The notes under the pieces were generated by a model. The model had not been told where the DNA came from. It did not search any database and worked only from the letters and a program-made list of their open reading frames with translations. From contig NZ_JANYMP010000001.1 of NCBI RefSeq assembly GCF_025061645.1, forward strand, positions 800,213-839,076: 38,864 nucleotides of DNA, given 5' to 3'. The position numbers and the translations under genes were made by a program. Positions within the stretch are counted from its first letter, which is position 1. The number at the start of each line of letters is the position of its first letter. This document shows, one piece after another, positions 1 through 8,461 of the stretch. This DNA is from Umezawaea endophytica. Its GTDB lineage: Bacteria; Actinomycetota; Actinomycetes; Mycobacteriales; Pseudonocardiaceae.

Positions 1-933
1 GTCGGTCGCCCGGAAGTGCACCATGTGCGACCCCACCTCGGTCACGTCGAACGGTCCCGTGTAGACGGTCCACGCACCCGAATGCACCTGGTACTCACGG
101 GACTCCACACCGGAACCCGCGTCCGTCGCCGTGATCGTCACCGTCGCCTTGCCGACGTAGGCACCACTCGGGTCCTTCGTCCCGGCCACGTCCGCCGACA
201 CCGAGGGCGGCGTGACGTCGGAAGGTGGCGCGACGACGCGGAACGACACCGATCCGGCCTCGGAGGTGTTGCCCGCCACGTCGGTCGCCCGGTACCGCAC
301 GGTGTGGTCGCCGAGCGCGGTGACGTTCACCGGCTGGGTGTAGGGGGTGAAGCCGCCGCCGTCGACCTCGTGCTCGACGAGTCGCACGCCGGAGCCCGCG
401 TCCGAGGCGTTCACGGTGACCGTCGCGCTGCCGAGGAAATCGCCCGCGGAGTTCTTCTGGCCCGTGACGGTCGCGGACACCGTCGGCGGGGTGACGTCCT
501 CGCCCGCGGGGGCGACGGTGAACTCCCCGGTCATCGACCCGTGACCGGGGATCGAGCAGAAGTAGCGGTACTTGCCGGGGGTGAGCGTGATGGTGGCCTC
601 GTGCCTGCCGTTCTGGGTGTCGAACGGGTTCGCGAGGATGTTCAGGTCGACGTCGTGGTTGTAGCCCTCGGCCGAGGTGTCGAAGGTGAGCGTGTGCGGC
701 ATGCCCGTCGTGTTGCCGGTGGCTTCGCTGTTCTCCCAGACGATCTTCGTCACACCTGCCACGGCCGTGGTCGGGGCGGTCTTGTAGCGGGTCACGTCGT
801 TGTCGGCCGTCCAGGTCAGCACCTGCTCCTGGACCTGGACGGGTGCGGCGGACACCGCGGAGGCCGGGACGACCGCGGTCAGCGACACCGAGAGCAGGGC
901 ACTGGCCACACCGGCGATCACGCGTCGAAACAT
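1..933 (-). CDS. Exported cupredoxin (plastocyanin-like) with Ig-like repeats, C-terminus cut by window edge
   Basis: The frame stays open to base 1, giving 311 residues of an incomplete protein. Residues 1-30 form a signal peptide (RR, hydrophobic stretch, ASA-V-SAAP cleavage region). Residues 35-141 are a type-1 copper domain with ligands His80 (MPHT), Cys126 (YFC), His131 (GHG) and Met134 (SMTG), so it should bind one copper and carry single electrons outside the membrane. From about residue 147 there are two copies of a roughly 90-residue beta-sandwich repeat. Each begins DVTPP and contains SDAGSGV or TDAGSGV and YRATD or HFRATD; they resemble the Ig-like/OmpL47 repeats of surface proteins, and the second runs off the window. 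A GAGGGAAGG sequence precedes the ATG. It is the third gene after the laccase and the sugar dehydrogenase and may be the electron acceptor of the latter, which is inference. Confidence 0.85.
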   Translation of the reverse strand, partial: MFRRVIAGVASALLSVSLTAVVPASAVSAAPVQVQEQVLTWTADNDVTRYKTAPTTAVAGVTKIVWENSEATGNTTGMPHTLTFDTSAEGYNHDVDLNILANPFDTQNGRHEATITLTPGKYRYFCSIPGHGSMTGEFTVAPAGEDVTPPTVSATVTGQKNSAGDFLGSATVTVNASDAGSGVRLVEHEVDGGGFTPYTQPVNVTALGDHTVRYRATDVAGNTSEAGSVSFRVVAPPSDVTPPSVSADVAGTKDPSGAYVGKATVTITATDAGSGVESREYQVHSGAWTVYTGPFDVTEVGSHMVHFRATD

Positions 934-957
934 GCTGCACCTTCCCTCAGGGGCGGT

Positions 958-983
958 GGCGGGCCGGTGTGGACCGGCCCGCC
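958..983. terminator. Intercistronic GC hairpin between sugar dehydrogenase and cupredoxin genes
   Basis: A perfect 11-bp inverted repeat (arm GGCGGGCCGGT) with a 4-nt loop lies in the 58-bp gap between the two minus-strand genes. It has no T-run. It could attenuate read-through into the cupredoxin gene or protect the upstream mRNA, so it is not proof of a transcript end. Confidence 0.5.
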
Positions 984-991
984 GGAGACGA

Positions 992-3900
992 CTACAGCGA
1001 CCGCACCCGGATGTTGCGGAAGTCGATCACGTCGTTGGTGCCGTGGTTCTGCAACCCCAGGAAGCCCGAGGCGAACTGGCGCAGGTCCGTCGGCGGGTCC
1101 CCCGCGCGGGAGGACTGCTTGCCCGGCGTGTTGTCGAACTCGTTGATCACCACGCCGTTGCGGATCATCGTGTAGTGCTGGCCGACCACCCGGATCTCGT
1201 AGTCGTTCCACACGCCCTTCGGGGTCGCGCCCGCGTCCGGCAGGGTCCTCGGGTCGAAGTTGTAGACCGAGCCCGTCTTCTGCGGCTCGCCGGTGTCGCC
1301 GTCGTAGATCTGGATCTCGTGCCCGCAGAAGATCGCGACCCAGGCGGGCGAGGTCCGCGCCGAGCCCACGGTCCCGCAACTGCCCGGCGGACGTTCCGCC
1401 AGCGGGGTGCGCGGATCCGGGAACCTGGTGAAGACGCCGCTGTTGGCGCGGGTGCCCTCCGGTGACATGTCGCGGAACTGGAGCCGCACCGAGAAGTCGC
1501 CGAACTGCTTGCCCGTGTAGTACAGCATCCCCAGCCCACCGGAGGAGCGCAGCGAGCCGTCCTGCTGGATCGAGAACGACCCGCTCGGGGCCTGCGCCCA
1601 GTCCTGCAACGACTTCGCCGTGCCGTCGAAGATCGACTCGTACCCGGTGTTGCCCGGCTTGCCGATGTCCGACCCCGCGGCCGTGCGGACCACCGCGCCG
1701 TTCTCGCGGGCGGTGATCACCCCGTCCTTCTGCAACTGGTCGGCGACCGCGGTGACGTGGCGGACGAAGGCGCCGTGGTCGGGCCACGGGCTCTCGTCGT
1801 CGATCAGGTCGTTGACCGTGCACCCGCCGCCGACGGGCTTGTTGGCGACACCGGAGTCCGAATCGCCCAGCCACACCGTGCCGCGGCCGTCCGACACCGC
1901 GCAGCCGACGTTCACGGCGACCGGGACCACCTGCGTCTCCCCGTCCGCGTAGGTCACGGTGAGCTTGGCCTGGTAGGTCCCGACCCTCGCGTAGGTGTGC
2001 CGCGGGTCGGCCTCGGTCGACGAGCCGCCGTCGCCGAAGTCCCAGCGGTAGGACGCGCCGCCGGACCGGGAGCCGGTGAAGCCGACGGTGAGCGGCTTGT
2101 CCTGCACCGCCACGGAGGTCGCGGCGGGCACGGGCGTCTTGGCGCCGCCCTGGTAGGTGACCCGGATCAGCTTCTGGTTGGCGTGCAGGGTGAAGAACCC
2201 GCCGCCGTAGTCGAGCAGGTAGAGCGCGCCGTCGTTGCCGAACTTCGCGTCCATCCAGCTCTGGAGCCGGTCGTTCCCGCTGCCGCCGGGGATGATGGCG
2301 CGCAGCGACTCGGCGAAGACCGGTGGGGCGGCGGTCGGGACACCGGCCGGGTCGACGGTCACCGCGATCCGGTTGGCGGCGTTGGACTGGTCGCCGATGA
2401 ACCACCTGTCGTCCCAGTACTCCGGCCACGCGACACCGCTGGCGGTGTTCACCAGCTCCCGGTGGTAGGTGGGCCCGGTCATCACGGCCTGGCCGCCACC
2501 GCGCAGGTACGGCTGCGTGTAGGTGGCCTCGGCCGCCTTGTAGCTGGGGATGCCGCTGCCGTCGGGGCGGTCCGGGAAGACCGGGCCGCCGCCGTCCGGC
2601 GCGTACCAGATCATGTTGTTCTTGACCGGCGGCAGGTCTACCAGACCGGTGTTGCGCGGCGAGTCGTTCTTCGGCGCGTCGCAGTCGTACCAGCCGGTCA
2701 GCTTCGTCGCGTCGGTGGTGCTCCGGTCCCGGTAGGGCTGCTTGTTGCCCATGCAGTACGGCCACCCGTGGTTGCCCGCCTCGGTGATGATCGTCGCGGT
2801 CTCGTACTTGGCGGGCCCGAGGTCCGGGCTCGGCGAGGTCGCGTCCGGACCGACCCACGCGGCGGTCAGCCACTGGGTGGTCGGGTCGATCTGGAGGCGG
2901 GAGATGTTGCGCACGCCCATCACGTAGATCTCCGCGCGCGTCTTGTCCGTGCCGGGCGGGAACAGGTTGCCCTGCGGGATCGTGTACGTGCCGTCCGGCT
3001 CGGGGTGGATCCGGATGATCTTGCCGTTCAGGTCGTTCGTGTTGCCCGCCGTGCGCCGGGCGTCCTGGAAGGACAGTCCCTGCCAGTCGGCCGTCCAGTT
3101 GTTGCCGGAGTAGCCGGAGGAACCCTGCGAGGAGTTGCTGTCGCCGGAGCCGACGTACAGGTTCCCCTTGGCGTCGAAGGCCATGCCGCCGCCCGCGTGG
3201 CAGCAGCTGTGTTGCTGGACCTCCCACTGGAGCAGGTCCTTGCGGGTGGCGAGGTCGATCGTCTGCGCGGCCCGGTCGTAGGTGAGCCGCGAGACGGTCC
3301 GCTTGCCGGTCCGCTTCTCCCGGTCGACGGTGTCGTGCGGCATCCAGTAGACGTAGAGCCAGCCGTTCTCGGCGAAGGCCGGGTCGGGCACGATGCCCAG
3401 CAGGCCCTCCTCGTTCTTCACCAGCTCGGACCCGCTGCCCCGGTTGCCCATCACGGGCAGCGTGGCCAGCAGCGAGACCTGTTTGGTGGCGGGCTTGAAC
3501 TGGTGGATCGTGCCGCAGCCGAGGCCGACCTTCGGGTCGGTCCACTCGACGACCGGGCCGCTCGGGCAGGCCCCCTTGCCGACGTAGAAGATCGTGCCGT
3601 CCGAGGCGACGGTCAGGCCGTGCGGTTCACCGATCTGGTCGAGCTGACCGGTCTGGTTGGCCGCGGTCAGCCGCTCGATCTTGTAGTTCGCGGCGATGGT
3701 GGCCTGGCAGTCGCCGCGCACCAGGCCGGTCGTCCACTTCAGGGCCCCGGTCAGGTGGGTGCGGAACGCCTCTTCGCCGAAGCTGGCCTCGGTGTGGCCC
3801 ATGCCGGTGTAGAAGGACCGCCCGCCCTCGTAGTCGCGGCACCAGGACACCGGGTGGAACGGGCCGTTGGCGCCCTGACCGGCGTCATACCGCCACTCCT

Positions 3901-4954
3901 CCACCTGGGCGACGGTGTGCACGAGCCCGACCGGGCTCGGGTCCCAGTTGTACCAGCGGTCGGAGCGCGTGATGTTCATCGGCAGGCTCGCGGTCGCCGG
4001 GTGCTGCCGGTCGAGGACGTTCACCACGGACTCGTGCACGTCCGGCGTCGGCGGCTGGTCGCCGGAGACCAGCCGCAGGTCGGCGAGCTGGAGCAGCGGC
4101 TCACCCGAGTTGGCCGTGATGTTCAGGCGGTAGTGCAGGAACGGCTTCGGGTCCGCGATGGTGAACGTCCGGGTCTGGAGGCGCTCCGGGAACGCCTGAC
4201 CGGTCTGGCGGTCGATGTCGGTCCAGGCCGTGCCGTCCGCCGAGCCCTGCAACGTCCAGTCCTTCGGGTCGCGGCCCTGGCTGTCGTTCGCCGACGTCAG
4301 CGTGTAGCGCTTCGCCGCGACGGCCGCGCGCAGCCGGTAGGCGACCCACCCCGTCGGGGTGCGGGCGAGCCACTTGGTGGCCGCGTTGCCGTCGGTCAGC
4401 TTCTCCTTGGTCTCGTTCGGCGGGTTCTCCCCGCTCGCCGTCACCGCCTCCACCACGGGCTCGCTGCCGACCGGCCGGGTGCCGATCAGGCCGGTGAACC
4501 AGGTCGACTGCTCCTGCGCCTTGGCCGCGTCGGCCACGCCGAGGAACCCGCCGCCCGCCTTCACGTAGCTCTGGAGCACCGCTTCCTGCTCCGTGCTGAG
4601 GGTCGTGCCCTTCGCCGACAGGAACACGACACCGCGGTAGCGGGCGAGGTTGTCCGCCGTGAACGCGGCGGGATCCGACGACGACTGCACCGCGATGCCG
4701 TTGGCCGCGCCGATCTCCCGGATCGCCTCGACCGCGCGCTCGACGGGGTCCTGCTGCTCGGCGGCGGCGCCGTGGAAGACCAGGACGGACACCGCCGCGG
4801 CGGCGGTGGCCGCGGGGGCCGGTGACGGTTGAGCCGCGTCCGCGGACGCGGAAGTCAGCGAACCACCGATCACCGCCACCACGGCGGTGATCGTCAACAA
4901 GACGTTCGTGCCCGTCCTCCCGCGGCGTCCGCGTGGAGAGGTCCTTGGCCCCAT
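992..4954 (-). CDS. Giant exported sugar-oxidation protein: ThuA (split by discoidin) + PQQ-type sugar dehydrogenase + PKD + DUF1080
   Basis: The protein has 1320 aa and a clear AAGGAG six bases before the ATG. Residues 1-40 are a signal peptide. Residues 54-165 are the first half of a ThuA domain (SVLVFHG, GGGFLGVADA). Residues 170-298 look like an F5/8-type C (discoidin) carbohydrate-binding domain (KLTDGNAATKW, DWTLQGSADGTAW). Residues 305-412 resume ThuA (RSDRWYNW, FYTGMGH). Residues 430-935 are a beta-propeller of the glucose/sorbosone dehydrogenase family (EPHGLTV, GLLGIVPDP, CCHAGGGMAFD, GNLYVGSGD, AGNHGWPYC). A PKD domain follows (YRWDFGDG). After a linker at 1018-1104 comes DUF1080 (1105-1320), a family that includes 3-keto-disaccharide hydrolases. 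ThuA proteins are known from 3-keto-sugar metabolism. The combination suggests oxidation and cleavage of a glycoside outside the cell. Substrate and cofactor use are inferred. Confidence 0.88.
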   Translation of the reverse strand: MGPRTSPRGRRGRTGTNVLLTITAVVAVIGGSLTSASADAAQPSPAPAATAAAAVSVLVFHGAAAEQQDPVERAVEAIREIGAANGIAVQSSSDPAAFTADNLARYRGVVFLSAKGTTLSTEQEAVLQSYVKAGGGFLGVADAAKAQEQSTWFTGLIGTRPVGSEPVVEAVTASGENPPNETKEKLTDGNAATKWLARTPTGWVAYRLRAAVAAKRYTLTSANDSQGRDPKDWTLQGSADGTAWTDIDRQTGQAFPERLQTRTFTIADPKPFLHYRLNITANSGEPLLQLADLRLVSGDQPPTPDVHESVVNVLDRQHPATASLPMNITRSDRWYNWDPSPVGLVHTVAQVEEWRYDAGQGANGPFHPVSWCRDYEGGRSFYTGMGHTEASFGEEAFRTHLTGALKWTTGLVRGDCQATIAANYKIERLTAANQTGQLDQIGEPHGLTVASDGTIFYVGKGACPSGPVVEWTDPKVGLGCGTIHQFKPATKQVSLLATLPVMGNRGSGSELVKNEEGLLGIVPDPAFAENGWLYVYWMPHDTVDREKRTGKRTVSRLTYDRAAQTIDLATRKDLLQWEVQQHSCCHAGGGMAFDAKGNLYVGSGDSNSSQGSSGYSGNNWTADWQGLSFQDARRTAGNTNDLNGKIIRIHPEPDGTYTIPQGNLFPPGTDKTRAEIYVMGVRNISRLQIDPTTQWLTAAWVGPDATSPSPDLGPAKYETATIITEAGNHGWPYCMGNKQPYRDRSTTDATKLTGWYDCDAPKNDSPRNTGLVDLPPVKNNMIWYAPDGGGPVFPDRPDGSGIPSYKAAEATYTQPYLRGGGQAVMTGPTYHRELVNTASGVAWPEYWDDRWFIGDQSNAANRIAVTVDPAGVPTAAPPVFAESLRAIIPGGSGNDRLQSWMDAKFGNDGALYLLDYGGGFFTLHANQKLIRVTYQGGAKTPVPAATSVAVQDKPLTVGFTGSRSGGASYRWDFGDGGSSTEADPRHTYARVGTYQAKLTVTYADGETQVVPVAVNVGCAVSDGRGTVWLGDSDSGVANKPVGGGCTVNDLIDDESPWPDHGAFVRHVTAVADQLQKDGVITARENGAVVRTAAGSDIGKPGNTGYESIFDGTAKSLQDWAQAPSGSFSIQQDGSLRSSGGLGMLYYTGKQFGDFSVRLQFRDMSPEGTRANSGVFTRFPDPRTPLAERPPGSCGTVGSARTSPAWVAIFCGHEIQIYDGDTGEPQKTGSVYNFDPRTLPDAGATPKGVWNDYEIRVVGQHYTMIRNGVVINEFDNTPGKQSSRAGDPPTDLRQFASGFLGLQNHGTNDVIDFRNIRVRSL

Positions 4955-4987
4955 CCCTCACTCCTTAGCCGTGGCAAGGCCACGAGG

Positions 4988-6064
4988 TCATCGTGATGAC
5001 GAGTGTTGGTGCTGTGCCTGTCCGTCGGCCGGGCTCGGCGCGGGCTCGGGAGCCTGCGCGGCGGCCGTGCCGTGGGCGTGCCCGTGGAAGCGGTCGATCG
5101 CCTCCTGGGCGCCGGGCGGCATGCCGCCGTCGGCCGTGCGCACCAGGAAGATCCCGGACATCCCGGTCTCCGAGTGGTTCTGCACGTGGCAGTGGTACAT
5201 CCACGCGCCGGGTCCGACGCCCTCCCCCGCCAGCACCTGGAACCCGAAGGAGCTGCCGGGGTTCAGGTCCTTGTTGTCGACCACCTGGCTGGGGTCGGTC
5301 GGGCCCTCGAGCATGCCCGTGCGGTTGTCGGCCCACCGGTGCGCGTGCAGGTGGAAGGTGTGGAACTGGTTGCCGTGGCCGATCGCGATCCACTCGACCC
5401 GCTGGCCGAGGTTGGCCTCGAACATCGGCGTGTTCGGCGCGACCTGGTTGTTGATGGACATCTCGTTGAACACGACGGTGAACTGCTTGTCCGGCAGGAT
5501 GTCACCGCGGCGGCGCACCACCAGCGCGCCGTACAGGCCGCGGGCGATGCCCAACGTGCCGTGGTCGGTGCCCATGGCGTGGTCGTGATAATGCCAGTAT
5601 CCCGCGCTGCCCGGCATCCAACGCCTTCCGGAGGCGAGGAACATCTCCCGCGAACGCCAAATGTAGGTGCGGGTTTCGCCCGGATTGTTGAATGACGCGT
5701 TGAGTGGACTTCCGTCGGACTCGACGCTGTAGTCCACGCCGTGCGGGTGGATGGACATTCGGCGGTCGGTGTTGTTGACGAGGGTGATTTCCAGCGTGTC
5801 ACCCTCGTAGATCTCCAGCACCGGTCCGGGGATCGTCGCCCGACCGGGTTCGAGGCCGTAGCCGTACAGGTTTCCGGGCAACGCCTCCGCGTACACGGTG
5901 ACCTTCCGGACCGTTCCCGCCCGAGCACTGGCGGAGTCGTGGGACCCCGCCGCTCCCAGCGTCATGGCCGCCGGTGCGACCAGCCCCGCCGTGCCGGTGG
6001 CCAGCACCGCTCGTCGGGACACCAGTGTCGTGAACCAGCCGGGCCGGGCGCGCTCGTCCATCAT
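4988..6064 (-). CDS. Two-domain multicopper oxidase (small laccase type), Tat-exported
   Basis: The protein has 358 aa, the size of two-domain bacterial laccases that work as trimers. The N-terminus has a twin-arginine motif (SRRAVLATG, residues 16-24) and a hydrophobic stretch, so it is probably exported folded with copper by the Tat system. All four copper signatures are present: HPHG (106-109), HYHDH (158-162), FHTFHLHAH (234-242), and YHCHVQNHSETGM (290-302), which supplies type-1 ligands Cys292 and His297. The C-terminal 35 residues are His-, Pro- and Ala-rich, perhaps for copper loading. It oxidises phenols or metals with reduction of O2 to water. It is 33 bp ahead of the sugar dehydrogenase gene and probably co-transcribed. 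Two adjacent ATGs (6064 and 6061) sit just after GGAG, so the exact start may be either. Confidence 0.88.
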   Translation of the reverse strand: MMDERARPGWFTTLVSRRAVLATGTAGLVAPAAMTLGAAGSHDSASARAGTVRKVTVYAEALPGNLYGYGLEPGRATIPGPVLEIYEGDTLEITLVNNTDRRMSIHPHGVDYSVESDGSPLNASFNNPGETRTYIWRSREMFLASGRRWMPGSAGYWHYHDHAMGTDHGTLGIARGLYGALVVRRRGDILPDKQFTVVFNEMSINNQVAPNTPMFEANLGQRVEWIAIGHGNQFHTFHLHAHRWADNRTGMLEGPTDPSQVVDNKDLNPGSSFGFQVLAGEGVGPGAWMYHCHVQNHSETGMSGIFLVRTADGGMPPGAQEAIDRFHGHAHGTAAAQAPEPAPSPADGQAQHQHSSSR

Positions 6065-6407
6065 TCTCCATCCGGGTTGACTGGAATCGGTTCAGAACGG
6101 GACCGGCGGTCCCGGAACCGGAACGACAGCATGAGGGCACGGTGGTACGCGAATATCGGTATACGCATTTCCACTCTCGAAGGCACCATCCGCAAAGTGG
6201 TTCCACGGGTGGTTGCCGACGTTGTTCGCCTGGCGCTTCAGTGCGGACCTTTCGCTTGTTCTGCGTCAACTAATGGCAAACTTATGCACGTGTTCGACGA
6301 AAGTGAAGGGCCAAGTGGCCCAATGGACCGGACATCCTTTGTCATATCGTCCGGACATCCGGTCCCTCGGGCCTCGAACGGCTTCGCCTTTCGCCGGGAC
6401 GCCGCGA
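6065..6407. other. 343-bp non-coding region upstream of the laccase operon
   Basis: This stretch has clearly lower GC than the surrounding genes, and I see no gene in it. It must hold the end of the upstream monooxygenase transcript and the promoter of the laccase operon. It contains an imperfect palindrome at 6149-6166 (14 of 18 positions symmetric, around ATATCGGTAT) about 85 bp before the laccase start, and the repeat pair at 6325-6365. No convincing -35/-10 pair could be picked. Confidence 0.5.
6325..6365. repeat. Overlapping direct and inverted repeats between monooxygenase and laccase genes
   Basis: CCGGACATCC occurs twice in direct orientation (6328-6337 and 6351-6360, 23 bp apart). 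The same stretch is bounded by an inverted repeat GGACCGGA (6325-6332) / TCCGGTCC (6358-6365). It lies just downstream of the monooxygenase gene and 260 bp upstream of the laccase. It could be a weak hairpin or a regulator site. Confidence 0.4.
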
Positions 6408-7466
6408 TCAGGGGCGGTCGGCCAGCGCCGCGCCGAGGGTCTCGACCGCGAGGTACGGGTTCAGGTGGGGGTGGCGGCTGCCGACGGCGACGTCCCGCCA
6501 GAACCGCTGGAGCGCGTTCGCCGTGCTGAAGCCGCCCGAGCCGTGCAGGTCCAGCATCCGCTCGATCGCGGCCCGGCAGTCGGAGCCGGCGTCCGCGAGG
6601 TCCATCCGCAGGCGGGGCAGGTCGGCGTCGGACACCTCCGTCGTGTCCGCCACCCGCGCGACCGCCAGCATGGTGTTCTCCGCGCGGGTCACCAGGTGGG
6701 TCGCCTCCGCCAGCCAGTGCCGGGCGCCTGCGGACTCCCCCATCCGGGAGTACGCGGTCATGAACGGCTTGCGGTCCGAGGCGAACATCGCCTCGACGAC
6801 GTCGAGCGCGCCCCGCGCGGCCCCGACCACCGGGCCGAGCACCGTCATCGAGTAGAGCAGCAGGTCACCCGCGGCGAACCGGTCCGCCGCCACGACCCGC
6901 TCGACGGGCACCAGCAGGTCCTCGGCGACCAGGGTGTGGCTGCCCGTGCCGCGCATGCCCGCCACCTGCCAGGTCCGCTCCACGGCCAGGTCGGCCACCG
7001 GCACGACGGCGATGGAGAACCGCCCGTCCACCACCACGGCCAGCGAGGCCCACGCCGCGTCCTCGCACCCGGAGACGCTCGGCCACCGGCCGGTGACCCG
7101 CACACCTCCGGCCACGTGCTCGCCCTTGGCCGCGGGGACACCCGACCCGCAGAACAGCGCGTCCGGGTCGGCGAAGTACTCGCGCGCATCCGGGAAGCAC
7201 CTGACGGCGATGTTCTTCGCGGTCACGCACGTGCCCGCGACCCAGGCCGTGGACGGACAGGCCCGGCCCAGGCCCGCGAGGTGCCGGGCGACGGTCTCCG
7301 AGCCCGCCCAGGCGCCCCCGTGCTCCTTCGGCACCCGCAGGGCGAAGGTCCCGTCCGCGCGCAGCGCGTCCAGGCTTTCCGCGGCGGGCCGATCGCCCTG
7401 TTCGGTCTTCTCGGCGTGGGCGCGCAGGATCGCGCCGGTCTCGTCCCAGGAGGTGTAGTCGATCAT
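6408..7466 (-). CDS. Flavin-dependent monooxygenase of the acyl-CoA dehydrogenase fold
   Basis: The protein has 352 aa with the overall acyl-CoA dehydrogenase architecture. The N-terminal helices carry LRVPKEHGG, a middle beta domain carries GRWPSVSG and MRGTGSHT, and the C-terminal four-helix bundle carries GSGGFSTANALQRFWRD followed by HPHLNPY. The RD..H..N ending and the replacement of the catalytic base region resemble group D two-component flavin monooxygenases (the HsaA/DszC-like branch) more than true acyl-CoA dehydrogenases. The likely role is hydroxylation of an aromatic or heteroaromatic substrate using reduced flavin from a separate reductase; no reductase gene is next to it. I chose the ATG of MIDYTSWDE rather than the in-frame codon 17 residues upstream because the latter runs into the divergent promoter. 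It diverges from an AraC-type regulator, its probable activator. Confidence 0.75.
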   Translation of the reverse strand: MIDYTSWDETGAILRAHAEKTEQGDRPAAESLDALRADGTFALRVPKEHGGAWAGSETVARHLAGLGRACPSTAWVAGTCVTAKNIAVRCFPDAREYFADPDALFCGSGVPAAKGEHVAGGVRVTGRWPSVSGCEDAAWASLAVVVDGRFSIAVVPVADLAVERTWQVAGMRGTGSHTLVAEDLLVPVERVVAADRFAAGDLLLYSMTVLGPVVGAARGALDVVEAMFASDRKPFMTAYSRMGESAGARHWLAEATHLVTRAENTMLAVARVADTTEVSDADLPRLRMDLADAGSDCRAAIERMLDLHGSGGFSTANALQRFWRDVAVGSRHPHLNPYLAVETLGAALADRP

Positions 7467-7500
7467 GGTGTCGATCCGATCACCGACGCCGGGCGCGCGG

Positions 7501-7528
7501 CCATGCGCGAGCCGCACCGGTCCATGCG
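7501..7528. promoter_or_regulatory. Possible AraC-type direct-repeat operator
   Basis: CCATGCG is repeated at 7501-7507 and 7522-7528, exactly 21 bp apart, inside the 92-bp divergent intergenic region between the flavin monooxygenase and the AraC regulator. AraC-family dimers typically bind two direct half-sites two helical turns apart. The half-site is short, so chance cannot be excluded. Confidence 0.4.
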
Positions 7529-7558
7529 GGGTTGTGCCGCGTGGCTAGCATCGGCCGC

Positions 7559-8452
7559 ATGGACCTGCTGAGCGAGGTGATCCGCTCCATCCGGGTCGGC
7601 GGCGTCGGCAGCCGGCTGATCCGGCAGTCACGGGGGGTCCGGTTCTCCGCCTTCTCCGGCAGCGGGTTCCACGTCGTCCTGCGCGGCTCCTGCTGGCTGA
7701 TCACCGAGGACGAGGACCCGCTCGCGCTGGCGCCGGGCGACGTCGTGCTCACCTCCTCGGGCGCCGAGCACGGCCTCAGCCACGTCCCGTGCGCGCTGGA
7801 AGACCTGCCCCTGGCGGTCATGGGCCCGATCCCGCCCGCGCCGGGGGCCTTCGACTTCGAGTTCCTCTGCGGCGCCTACCGGCTCGACCACGGCCTCGCC
7901 CCGCAGTACCTGCGCGCGCTGCCCGACCTCATCTCGGTGTCGCCGGACCCCGAGCGCGACCCCGAGATGCGGGCGCTGGTCGAACTGCTGCGCGCGGACG
8001 TGTCCGGGCCGCGGATGGGCACCGGGGCCACGCTGCCCGCGATCCTGGACCTGATCCTGGTCACCGTGCTCCGCCTGTGGCACGAGCGGCACGGCACGGC
8101 CGGGTGGCCGGACACCGACGACCCGGCCATCGCCGCCGTGCTCCGGCAGATCCACGACGACCCGCGGCGACCGTGGACCGTCGCCCGGCTGAGCGAGGTG
8201 GCGGGCCTGCCGAGAACGGCGTTCACGAGGCGCTTCACCGCGGTGGTGGGGAGGCCGCCCATGAGCTACCTGATCGGCTGGCGGCTGAGCAGCGGCGCCC
8301 GGCTCCTGCGGGAGACCGACGCCACCCTCGCCACGATCGCCCGCCAGGTCGGCTACTCGACCGAGTTCGCCTTCTCGGCCGCGTTCCGCCGCGAGTACGG
8401 CGTGTCCCCCAGCCGCTTCCGCCTGAGCCCGGCGGTCGCCGCCCTGCCGTGA
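7559..8452 (+). CDS. AraC-family transcriptional regulator with N-terminal cupin
   Basis: The protein has 297 aa. Residues 1-150 form an AraC-type cupin sensor of the Cupin_6 kind (GFHVVLRGSCWL, LAPGDVVLTSSGAEH). The last 100 residues hold two helix-turn-helix motifs (WTVARLSEVAGLPRTAFTRRF and ATIARQVGYSTEFAFSAAFRREYG), ending with the family signature GVSPSRFR. This sensor type is common in regulators beside small oxidoreductase genes. It diverges from the flavin monooxygenase 92 bp away and probably activates it in response to a small ligand. No Shine-Dalgarno sequence is visible before the chosen ATG, so the mRNA may be leaderless. Its stop lies 9 bp from the stop of the convergent antiporter gene, with no hairpin between. 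Confidence 0.88.
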   Translation: MDLLSEVIRSIRVGGVGSRLIRQSRGVRFSAFSGSGFHVVLRGSCWLITEDEDPLALAPGDVVLTSSGAEHGLSHVPCALEDLPLAVMGPIPPAPGAFDFEFLCGAYRLDHGLAPQYLRALPDLISVSPDPERDPEMRALVELLRADVSGPRMGTGATLPAILDLILVTVLRLWHERHGTAGWPDTDDPAIAAVLRQIHDDPRRPWTVARLSEVAGLPRTAFTRRFTAVVGRPPMSYLIGWRLSSGARLLRETDATLATIARQVGYSTEFAFSAAFRREYGVSPSRFRLSPAVAALP

Positions 8453-8461
8453 CGGCTCGCG

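Noticed and set aside
1757-4825. A 1022-codon open frame on the plus strand opposite the sugar dehydrogenase.
   Set aside because: It is an artefact of GC-biased third positions. The translation is rich in Arg, Gly, Val, Ala without motifs, and the opposite frame encodes recognisable domains throughout.
6145-6175. A GGAAAT-N17-CGTA arrangement on the minus strand before the laccase gene resembling an ECF promoter.
   Set aside because: The match to ECF -35/-10 consensus is loose and no second instance supports it.
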